Shown here piece by piece: positions 13,357 through 18,929 of a stretch of DNA of 18,929 bases. Origin of the DNA: an uncultured Erysipelotrichaceae bacterium (GTDB lineage Bacteria > Bacillota_I > Bacilli_A > RF39 > UBA660); NCBI GenBank assembly GCA_902766815.1, contig CACXEZ010000103.1, forward strand, positions 1-18,929, in the 5' to 3' direction. Both the position numbers and the translations under genes were made by a program. The notes below the pieces were generated by a model. It ran no database searches. It was not told where the DNA came from and was given only the letters and a program-made list of their open reading frames with translations. The number at the start of each line of letters is the position of its first letter. Positions within the stretch are counted from its first letter, which is position 1.

Positions 13357-14814
13357 TTATTTTTGGATTTCAATTGTTATTTTTGCTGATGCACCTAGGT
13401 CTTCTTCCATTATATTTATATTATATCCAAAATTCTGAAGACTTGTTGCTAGAGTTCTTAAAGTATTTAATACCGGTTCTACTTCTTTTTGAGGGAAGTT
13501 TTGTACTTCTTCTACAGGGGATGGTATTTCTGATATTGGTTTATTTATTCCTTGATTGATTGGTGGCATATTTGGATTGGCTTCTACTACTGATGGTGCT
13601 GGTATTTGATTTGAAAGAGATTGTTGTTCTAGTGGCATTTCGAAGTTATTTTCTACAATTGGGTTTACTGGAGCCATTTCTTGATTTAATGTTATGTCTG
13701 GCGGAGTGATATTTGGATTCATACTGGCTGACATATCAAACGTTGGCACCTGTTGTGGCTCTATTTCTTTTATAGGATTGGCAAAATCTTGTACTGATTG
13801 TTCCATCATCGAATGACTTTCTAATGGATTTAAATTTGGCGCCGGAATATCCATTGAATTATTTACATTTGGTTGACTATTAATTTCAGCAGCATTATAT
13901 GTTGGAATATTTTGATTTATACTTATATTGTCGGATTGAGATTGATATTGATTTATTGAATTTTCATTGGTAATTGATTGTTGTATTGTTGAACTTTCTA
14001 CTCCTATTTGTGATTTGGGTATTTCTATATTCTGTCTAAGGTACTCTGGCTGTACAGGTTCAGGTGTTTGGAAATTTTGGTTAGGACTTGAAATAGGCAT
14101 CTCTTTTTCGGTATTAATATCTGTTAAATCTATTAGATTATTATTAGGAGTTGGTTCTTGATTTTGTGGATAGTTACCTATCATATTCATTCCTCCCATA
14201 TTCATATTTGTTGGTTCATCTTCTAATGATGGGAAAAATCTACCTCCAAACGTTGGTTCTGACTCTTGCATATTGTTTAAATTTTGTGGTTGCATTCCAC
14301 CATTATTCATTGTATTATTCATTTTTAATTCATCCCTTTCATACTCTTTTTGATTTAATTCTGCCAAATTTATTATATCTGAGTTTTTATTTTTTTCATA
14401 ACTATTAATTGAATTGGTTACCAGTTCTGAGTTTTGATTTAGTTTTATTCTATTTTGTTCTTTATTATTTTTACTGGTATTTAAATTAGGACTATTATGT
14501 TCTGAATTAAAATCCGGATTGATAAATTTGTTTGCAATATTATCTTTTTTGTTGAGTGATTGATAATCTTTATAAAAGTCATCATCGATATTTCTAATTA
14601 GAGCTGGTATTTCAGTTAATCCAATTAATTTAGCTGCTTGATACCTTTTCTTCCCTGAAAGAATTTCATATTTATTATTTCTTTGTCTTACTAGAAGTGG
14701 TTCTATGATTCCATATTTTTTTATTGATATAGATAAGTCATCTATTTCTGGTGTAGATTGAAATTCTATAGGAATAATATCATCTAGATTAATATTTTGA
14801 ACAAAATTATCCAT
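13357..14814 (-). CDS. ParB N-terminal-domain protein with long disordered N/Q/P-rich region
   Basis: Residues 5-76 are a ParB/Noc N-terminal domain: IIPIEFQSTPEIDDLSISIKKYGIIEPLLV, then YEILSGKKRYQAAKLIGLTEIPALI. The nucleotide-binding GERR box is altered to GKKR (54-57). The central helix-turn-helix that reads parS in ParB and Noc is missing. Instead, residues about 80-440 are low-complexity and rich in Asn, Gln, Pro, Ser, Met and Glu, surely disordered. The last 41 residues (445-485) look folded: VEPVLNTLRTLATSLQNFGY, then ASAKITIEIQK. It sits just after mnmG-rsmG, where Bacilli carry noc/parB. The start is ATG 14812-14814: GGGAG precedes it, and an in-frame ATG at 14856 lies upstream of the -10 box. 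Function unknown; a chromosome-linked scaffold or adaptor is only an inference. Confidence 0.75.
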   Translation of the reverse strand: MDNFVQNINLDDIIPIEFQSTPEIDDLSISIKKYGIIEPLLVRQRNNKYEILSGKKRYQAAKLIGLTEIPALIRNIDDDFYKDYQSLNKKDNIANKFINPDFNSEHNSPNLNTSKNNKEQNRIKLNQNSELVTNSINSYEKNKNSDIINLAELNQKEYERDELKMNNTMNNGGMQPQNLNNMQESEPTFGGRFFPSLEDEPTNMNMGGMNMIGNYPQNQEPTPNNNLIDLTDINTEKEMPISSPNQNFQTPEPVQPEYLRQNIEIPKSQIGVESSTIQQSITNENSINQYQSQSDNISINQNIPTYNAAEINSQPNVNNSMDIPAPNLNPLESHSMMEQSVQDFANPIKEIEPQQVPTFDMSASMNPNITPPDITLNQEMAPVNPIVENNFEMPLEQQSLSNQIPAPSVVEANPNMPPINQGINKPISEIPSPVEEVQNFPQKEVEPVLNTLRTLATSLQNFGYNINIMEEDLGASAKITIEIQK

Positions 14815-14847
14815 AAATCTCCCTCTTATTCTTCCTATTCTATATGT

Positions 14848-14876
14848 ATCATACACTAAAAATCATTTTTTTTCAA
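14848..14876 (-). promoter_or_regulatory. Promoter of the ParB-like gene
   Basis: TTGAAA (14871-14876), a 17-bp spacer and TATGAT (14848-14853). The start at about 14841 gives a leader of roughly 27 nt. The gene can thus be expressed apart from mnmG-rsmG, though no terminator separates them. Confidence 0.6.
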
Positions 14877-14899
14877 TGTTTTATCTTAATATTTTTTAT

Positions 14900-15604
14900 T
14901 TATCTTATTTCTTTTCTTTTCATTTCATTATATTTTCTTGGATATTTATGATTAGTAATTTTTGTTTTTTGGTACATTATTAAAGTTCTTAGACTTTCTT
15001 CTTTGGGTAAATTGAACTTTATTTCTTTTATTTTTTTTATATTTAACTCTTTTTCATAAATATTTATATTATCAATTTCTTTTGTAGTATCACTTTTCAT
15101 TGCTATATAATATCCATTAACACTAACTAGAGGGATAGAATATTCTAATAGATGTTTTAAGGGAGCTACGGCACGAGATGTTACAATATCATATTTTTCT
15201 CTGGTAATTTTACTAAAATTTTCAGCTCTTTCGTTGATTACTTCCATTTCTTTTAAATTTAGTTTTGCAATCACCATTTTTAGAAAATTACATTTCTTTT
15301 CTGTTGCATCTATTAAGGTTACTTTTAAGTCTGGAAAAGCTATTTTTAATACTAATCCTGGAAATCCTGCACCGGTTCCTATGTCACATAGGGATTGATT
15401 GGATAAGTTTATTATTTTTGTTATAGTTAAACTATCATAGAAATGCTTTAAGTAAACATCTTCTTTGTTAGTTATAGATGTTAAGTTATATTTTTTATTT
15501 TCTTCTATTAATATTTGATAATATTTTTCTAATTGTTCTAATTGAGTATTTGTTAAATTAATATTTAACTTAGATAATTCATTTATAAATTCTTCTTTAT
15601 TCAT
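14900..15604 (-). CDS. rsmG: 16S rRNA (guanine-527 N7)-methyltransferase
   Basis: RsmG (GidB) adds a methyl group from SAM to N7 of G527 in the 530 loop of 16S rRNA; its loss gives low-level streptomycin resistance. At 234 residues the length is normal. The N-terminal helices include YNLTSITNKEDVYLKHFYDSL, the SAM-binding loop is CDIGTGAGFPGLVLKIAFP, followed by VTLIDATEKKCNFL and VTSRAVAPLKHLLEY, and the C-terminus carries the usual YPRK. It overlaps mnmG by 8 nt, the classic gidA-gidB order, so translation is coupled. The C-terminus ends in a basic run (KYNEMKRKEIR). Confidence 0.96.
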   Translation of the reverse strand: MNKEEFINELSKLNINLTNTQLEQLEKYYQILIEENKKYNLTSITNKEDVYLKHFYDSLTITKIINLSNQSLCDIGTGAGFPGLVLKIAFPDLKVTLIDATEKKCNFLKMVIAKLNLKEMEVINERAENFSKITREKYDIVTSRAVAPLKHLLEYSIPLVSVNGYYIAMKSDTTKEIDNINIYEKELNIKKIKEIKFNLPKEESLRTLIMYQKTKITNHKYPRKYNEMKRKEIR

Positions 15605-17471
15605 TGTAATTCTTCCTTAAATAGATCATTAGTATAGATATATCGGATGGGTTTACGCCACTGATACGAGATGCTTGTCCGATCGATGTAGGTCTAACAG
15701 ATTCTAATTTTTGTCTTGCTTCACTAGCTAGATTTTTAATTTTAGAGTAATCAATATCTTCAGGAATTTGTTTTTTTTCATTTTTGAGCATTTTCTCAGC
15801 TTCACGACTTACTTTTTTGATATAACCATCATACTTTATTTGTATTTCTACTTGTTCTTCTACTTCCTTTGAATAATTTAATTTATAGATATCTTCTTGT
15901 TTTAATAATTCTATTGTTATTTCTGTTCTTTTTAATAAATCGTAGAGAGTAATTCCATCTTTTATTGGCATAGAGTTTAATTTTTCTAATCTTTGATTGT
16001 TCTCTTTAGTTGGGGTAATTTTCATTTGTTGTAATTCTTCTTTTAATTTCTCTATGTTAGATAATTTTTCTTTAAATTTGCTGTATCTTTCTTCATCTAT
16101 TAGACCTACTTGATGTCCGTATTCCCTTAGTCTTATATCAGCATTGTCATGTCTAAGTAATAGTCTATATTCGGCACGTGAGGTTAGCATACGATATGGT
16201 TCATGAGTACCTTTTGTTACTAAATCATCTATTAAGACACCAATATAAGCTTCATTTCTTTTTAATATTAACGGAGATTTACTTTCTAGTTTCATACAAG
16301 CATTAATACCAGCGATAAGGCCTTGACAGGCTGCTTCTTCATATCCACTAGTTCCATTAATTTGCCCTGCAGTAAATAGATTTTCTAATACTTTTGTTTC
16401 TAGACTTGCTTTAATTTGGGTAGGGTAAATAGCATCATATTCAATGGCATAGGCGTATTTTAAGATATTAGCTTTTTCTAATCCTGGTAGAGAATGAACC
16501 ATATCTTCTTGAACATCTTCTGGCATACTTGTTGAGAATCCTTGTAAATAGATATCATCATAGTAAATACTTTCTGGTTCTAAAAATAATTGATGTCTTT
16601 CTTTGTCTTTAAATCTGGTTATTTTATCTTCAATGGAAGGACAATATCTTGGTCCTATACCTGTTACATCATCTAGCCCTCCATACATACTTGATTTTGA
16701 TAGATTATTCATGATAATTTTGTGTGTTTGTTCATTTGTATAAATTAAGTGGCATGGTTCTTGCTTATTGACATCATAAATTGGATCAATATCATGAGAA
16801 AAAGTATAGGGAGTTAAATCTCCATCTTCACGTTTTGTCTTGGTGTAATCTATGGAGCTTTTTTCAATTCTTGGTGGAGTTCCTGTTTTTAATCTTAAGA
16901 TTTCAAAGCCATAACTTGCTAATTTATCACTTAAGTGTAGTGATGGCTTTTCTCCATGAGGGCCACTTCTTGTTCTAGTTGAGCCTCTTAAAATATCTGC
17001 TTTTAAATAAGTTCCTGTTGTTAAAATTACTATATTACTATTTATTTTTGTACCGTTTTGTAAAATAATTCCTTTTACTGTATGATTACTTACAATTAAA
17101 TCTTCTACCATTCCTTCAAGTATTTCTAGATTATCTTGTGATGTAAGAGTTTTCAACATTTCCTGTGGATAAGTAATTTTATCAGCTTGAGCTCTTAATG
17201 AATGAACTGAGGGACCTTTAGAAGAATTTAGCATTTTCATTTGAAATAATGTTTTGTCAGCATTAATTCCCATTTCGCCACCTAAGGCATCTATTTCTCT
17301 TACAATGATTCCTTTGGCAGATCCACCTATAGATGGATTACAAGGCATGGTGGCGATATTATTTATATTTCCTGTTACAAGTAGAGTAGAGTGCCCAATT
17401 CTTGCACACGCTAAAGCGGCTTCACAACCGGCATGACCTCCACCTACAACAATTACTTCATAATCTTTCAT
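15597..17471 (-). CDS. mnmG: tRNA uridine-34 5-carboxymethylaminomethyl modification enzyme MnmG
   Basis: MnmG (GidA), with MnmE, installs the cmnm5 group at wobble U34 of several tRNAs using FAD, glycine and a folate. Its 624 residues are full length. The FAD-binding site is VIVVGGGHAGCEAALACARIG at the N-terminus, followed by ATMPCNPSIGGSAKGIIVREID. Further on are LKTGTPPRI, PTQIKASLETKVLENLFTAG, QINGTSGYEEAACQGLIAG and LTSRAEYRLLLRHDNAD, and the C-terminal helical domain that docks MnmE ends near ISGVNPSDISILMIYL. mnmE is not in this window. First gene of the mnmG-rsmG operon. Its promoter region coincides with the terminator of the upstream gene. Confidence 0.97.
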   Translation of the reverse strand: MKDYEVIVVGGGHAGCEAALACARIGHSTLLVTGNINNIATMPCNPSIGGSAKGIIVREIDALGGEMGINADKTLFQMKMLNSSKGPSVHSLRAQADKITYPQEMLKTLTSQDNLEILEGMVEDLIVSNHTVKGIILQNGTKINSNIVILTTGTYLKADILRGSTRTRSGPHGEKPSLHLSDKLASYGFEILRLKTGTPPRIEKSSIDYTKTKREDGDLTPYTFSHDIDPIYDVNKQEPCHLIYTNEQTHKIIMNNLSKSSMYGGLDDVTGIGPRYCPSIEDKITRFKDKERHQLFLEPESIYYDDIYLQGFSTSMPEDVQEDMVHSLPGLEKANILKYAYAIEYDAIYPTQIKASLETKVLENLFTAGQINGTSGYEEAACQGLIAGINACMKLESKSPLILKRNEAYIGVLIDDLVTKGTHEPYRMLTSRAEYRLLLRHDNADIRLREYGHQVGLIDEERYSKFKEKLSNIEKLKEELQQMKITPTKENNQRLEKLNSMPIKDGITLYDLLKRTEITIELLKQEDIYKLNYSKEVEEQVEIQIKYDGYIKKVSREAEKMLKNEKKQIPEDIDYSKIKNLASEARQKLESVRPTSIGQASRISGVNPSDISILMIYLRKNYNE

Positions 17472-17501
17472 AATTCTTCACTTCTTTTCTAATTGGTATA
17501 T

Positions 17502-17510
17502 ATTTTATCA
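17502..17510 (-). promoter_or_regulatory. Probable mnmG promoter (extended -10)
   Basis: The minus strand reads TGATAAAAT: TAAAAT at 17502-17507 with TGA at 17508-17510. An alternative pair, TTGTGT-17-TATGAT, starts inside the terminator arm just upstream. Both give a leader of roughly 25-30 nt. Confidence 0.45.
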
Positions 17511-17518
17511 TAATATCT

Positions 17519-17561
17519 AAAAAAAAGAAACACAAGATAGTTAACTTTTCTTATATTTCTT
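17519..17561 (-). terminator. Terminator between the 17564 gene and mnmG
   Basis: Read leftward, a 13-bp stem (17561-17549 with 17537-17525, two G-U) with an 11-nt loop, then eight T. It lies 3 nt after the stop codon and its 3' arm provides the mnmG -35 region. Confidence 0.8.
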
Positions 17562-17563
17562 TT

Positions 17564-18121
17564 TTACTCTAATTCTGTTGCTCCATTTCCTGTTTTTATT
17601 ATTTCACTAACATTTCTTTCTTCATAGTCCTTTATTTCATCTTGTGATGTTTGTCTTGTAACTATTGCATTATTATTTTTTGTAAAAATTAATTCATTAT
17701 CATTTTTAATTGTTATTTCTTCTGTTCCTGTTTCTGGGAACATTCCCGTTCCACCGACAGTTCCATATAGATAATTCAATTTTATTGTATTATCAACAAT
17801 TATGTAATTACCAATATGTCCGTGTGGTCCCAATGTATAATTATTATATATAAATGTTCCATTTTCGTATAGATATAATCTATAATCTTCTCTATAATCA
17901 TTTCCATAGTCGTCTTTTTGTAAGTTACCTTTATAGCTATACAATCCTTTTATTTCTTTATAAGTGTATGTTGTTTCTACTGTTTGTGTGTTATCTTCAT
18001 TTGTGTTAGATTTTTTAAATGTAGATTTGTTTGTTAATAATAATATGATTGCTGCTATTAATAGAATTATTATACATAATAGTGCTCCAATAATGATATT
18101 CTTTCCTTTTTCTTCTTTCAA
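17564..18121 (-). CDS. Unrecognised membrane-anchored protein, twin copy A
   Basis: A 185-residue protein I do not recognise. KEEKGKNIIIGALL leads into one TM (about 9-29). A low-complexity Thr/Asn/Glu linker follows, then an outer domain from about 52: YTYKEIKGLYSY, YRLYLYENGTFIYN, HIGNYIIVDNTIKLNYLYG and TEEITIKNDNELIFTK. The alternating strands suggest a small beta-barrel like lipocalin or calycin folds, but no family is claimed. There is no lipobox cysteine in place, so it is TM-anchored and not lipidated. The start is TTG 18119-18121, 5 nt after GAGGTGA; a TTG seven codons earlier lies upstream of that ribosome site. Paralogue of the next gene, with its own promoter and terminator. Confidence 0.75.
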   Translation of the reverse strand: MKEEKGKNIIIGALLCIIILLIAAIILLLTNKSTFKKSNTNEDNTQTVETTYTYKEIKGLYSYKGNLQKDDYGNDYREDYRLYLYENGTFIYNNYTLGPHGHIGNYIIVDNTIKLNYLYGTVGGTGMFPETGTEEITIKNDNELIFTKNNNAIVTRQTSQDEIKDYEERNVSEIIKTGNGATELE

Positions 18122-18177
18122 TTTTTTCACCTCTACTTTCAAAATATTATAACATATAAGTAAAAAAATATATTAGA
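18058..18177 (-). repeat. Duplicated promoter/leader/TM module, copy A
   Basis: About 120 bp covering promoter, ribosome site, start and TM coding region, nearly identical to 18719-18840. Similarity falls sharply on both sides. Confidence 0.8.
18146..18154 (-). promoter_or_regulatory. Extended -10 promoter of twin copy A
   Basis: The minus strand reads TGTTATAAT: a perfect TATAAT (18146-18151) with the TGn extension. The same element stands at the same distance before copy B. No clear -35. Confidence 0.6.
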
Positions 18178-18203
18178 GTTTTCTGATTTATCATTTATAT
18201 TTC

Positions 18204-18782
18204 TTATTGCTTTTCATTTTTTTTGTTAAAATAATATGAATTATTTAATAAATTTTCTTTATCTGCACCATATGCTTTTATAAAATTTTCTTTTTCATCA
18301 TCTGTATTTTTTGCTAAAGTTTCATTTTTAATGTATTCATCTTCTGTTTCTTTTATATTATATTTTATAGTTTTATCTTCATTTATCGTTAAAGTTATTT
18401 TTTCAAAATATGGTACTAATTGTGGGCCATCAGAAATAGTAAACAATCTGTTTAGTATAATTTTATTTCCATCAATTATATAATTTCCAGCATGTCTTAA
18501 TGAAACTCTTACTGCACGAGAATAAAAATATGTTCCATCAGCATTTAATAATAAATCTGTTCTTTCTTTTAATTTCTGATTATCTACTATTATATTTTCT
18601 TCATAAGTATATAGTCCTTCTATATTTTCATAAGTATAACTCTGTGTTTCTTCTGAAGATGCAATCTTTGTTGTACTAATATTATTGTTGTTAGTTAGTA
18701 ATAGTATGATAGAGACTGTTAATAGAATTATTATACATAATAGTGCTCCAATAATGATATTCTTTCCCTTTTGTTCTTTCAC
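18204..18782 (-). CDS. Unrecognised membrane-anchored protein, twin copy B
   Basis: A 192-residue paralogue of the downstream gene. The N-terminus (KEQKGKNIIIGALLCIIILL, TM about 9-29) is almost the same, while the outer domain has diverged: YTYENIEGLYTYEENI, DLLLNADGTYFYS, HAGNYIIDGNKIILNRLF and EKITLTINEDKTIKYNI. The shared frame G-LY-Y, DGT-F/Y-Y, GNYII, N-I-LN suggests the same small beta-fold. This copy has an extra Lys/Asn/Glu-rich tail of about 35 residues. The start is GTG 18780-18782, 5 nt after GAGGTGA; longer in-frame starts at 18836 and 18803 lie upstream of the ribosome site or of the -10 box. Function unknown. No terminator hairpin follows, so copy A may also be read from this promoter. 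Confidence 0.75.
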   Translation of the reverse strand: MKEQKGKNIIIGALLCIIILLTVSIILLLTNNNNISTTKIASSEETQSYTYENIEGLYTYEENIIVDNQKLKERTDLLLNADGTYFYSRAVRVSLRHAGNYIIDGNKIILNRLFTISDGPQLVPYFEKITLTINEDKTIKYNIKETEDEYIKNETLAKNTDDEKENFIKAYGADKENLLNNSYYFNKKNEKQ

Positions 18783-18840
18783 TTTTTTCACCTCTACTTT
18801 CAAACTTATTATAACATATAAATTAAAAAAATACATTAGA
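18719..18840 (-). repeat. Duplicated promoter/leader/TM module, copy B
   Basis: About 122 bp matching 18058-18177 with few differences, including the extended -10, the GAGGTGA site and the TM-coding stretch. The bases from 18841 to the window end hold nothing I recognise. Confidence 0.8.
18808..18816 (-). promoter_or_regulatory. Extended -10 promoter of twin copy B
   Basis: The minus strand reads TGTTATAAT (TATAAT at 18808-18813), conserved with copy A. It rules out the in-frame ATG at 18836 as a start. Confidence 0.6.
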
Positions 18841-18929
18841 ATCTTGAGTTTAGGTTTTTTACATAAAATCTATAATTAATATTTTGTAATCTCAAATACG
18901 AACAGTGATTAATATTTTTTTTCAAAAAA

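Noticed and set aside
14151..14408. 85-codon plus-strand frame opposite the ParB-like gene, and other open frames opposite or inside argS, PBP and mnmG
   Set aside because: They are shadows: frames opposite low-complexity or AT-rich genes stay open by chance, and none has a ribosome site or promoter.
14815..14856. ParB-like start at ATG 14856
   Set aside because: It overlaps the -10 region (14848-14853) and lies before the predicted transcript start. GGGAG precedes 14814.
13357..17471. oriC, DnaA boxes or parS near mnmG-rsmG-parB-like
   Set aside because: The gene order suggests the origin neighbourhood, but I found no cluster of TTATCCACA-like boxes, no parS palindrome and no dnaA in the window.
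1..18929. UGA read as tryptophan (mycoplasma code)
   Set aside because: Trp codons at conserved sites are TGG, and full-length conserved genes contain no internal TGA.
1..18929. CRISPR arrays, tRNA or rRNA genes, prophage
   Set aside because: No regularly spaced repeats, cloverleaf or rRNA sequence seen. The only mobile-element trace is the transposase end at the left edge, and the XRE-S24 gene has no phage neighbours.

Overview
The window is very AT-rich and reads as a wall-bearing low-GC Firmicute (Bacilli side, like the uncultured gut lineages near Erysipelotrichia/RF39/Mollicutes). The lineage call is inference from codon use, Shine-Dalgarno leaders, the Bacilli-type DUF1934-argS-rpoE cluster, the mnmG-rsmG-parB-like order, and a complete class A penicillin-binding protein. 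UGA works as stop and Trp is UGG, so the standard bacterial code applies.

Layout. 1-2675: the 3' end of an IS66-type transposase runs head-on into a short HIT-family gene. Then come a secreted arylsulfotransferase-like protein that has lost its expected histidine motifs and a CPBP membrane protease. 2676-3358: a 683-base stretch without protein genes. It holds the most interesting object here, a leftward transcription unit of about 447 nt (3144 to 2698) with a consensus promoter (TTGACA, 17 bp, TACAAT), a chain of strong hairpins, a possible pseudoknot, a rho-independent terminator and no credible ORF. I read it as a structured non-coding RNA that I cannot assign to a known family. 3359-3674: an HU gene whose mRNA probably begins with a stem-loop, then a bidirectional terminator.

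3668-5699 (minus): two overlapping VUT/YhhQ-like transporter paralogues followed by an XRE-S24 regulator that lacks the catalytic lysine, apparently one operon. 5784-7791 (minus): an overlapping pair related to 2-hydroxyacyl-CoA dehydratase/activase proteins, without the usual ATPase. 7928-8668: an unrecognised membrane-anchored protein. 8770-11224 (minus): DUF1934, argS and rpoE (RNA polymerase delta). 11367-13334: a class A PBP.

13357-17471 (minus): mnmG, rsmG, and a ParB/Noc-position gene in which a ParB N-terminal domain is followed not by the usual helix-turn-helix but by about 350 residues of Asn/Gln/Pro-rich sequence and a short conserved-looking tail. 17564-18782 (minus): two paralogous membrane-anchored proteins with nearly identical promoter/leader/TM modules and divergent outer domains.

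Genes are tightly packed. Several terminators overlap stop codons, and several true starts are GTG or TTG placed 5-6 nt after a GGTGA ribosome binding site. Four longer upstream in-frame starts are excluded by promoter position or RBS placement. The strongest candidates for something undescribed are the structured RNA at 2698-3144 and the ParB-like protein at 13357-14814.
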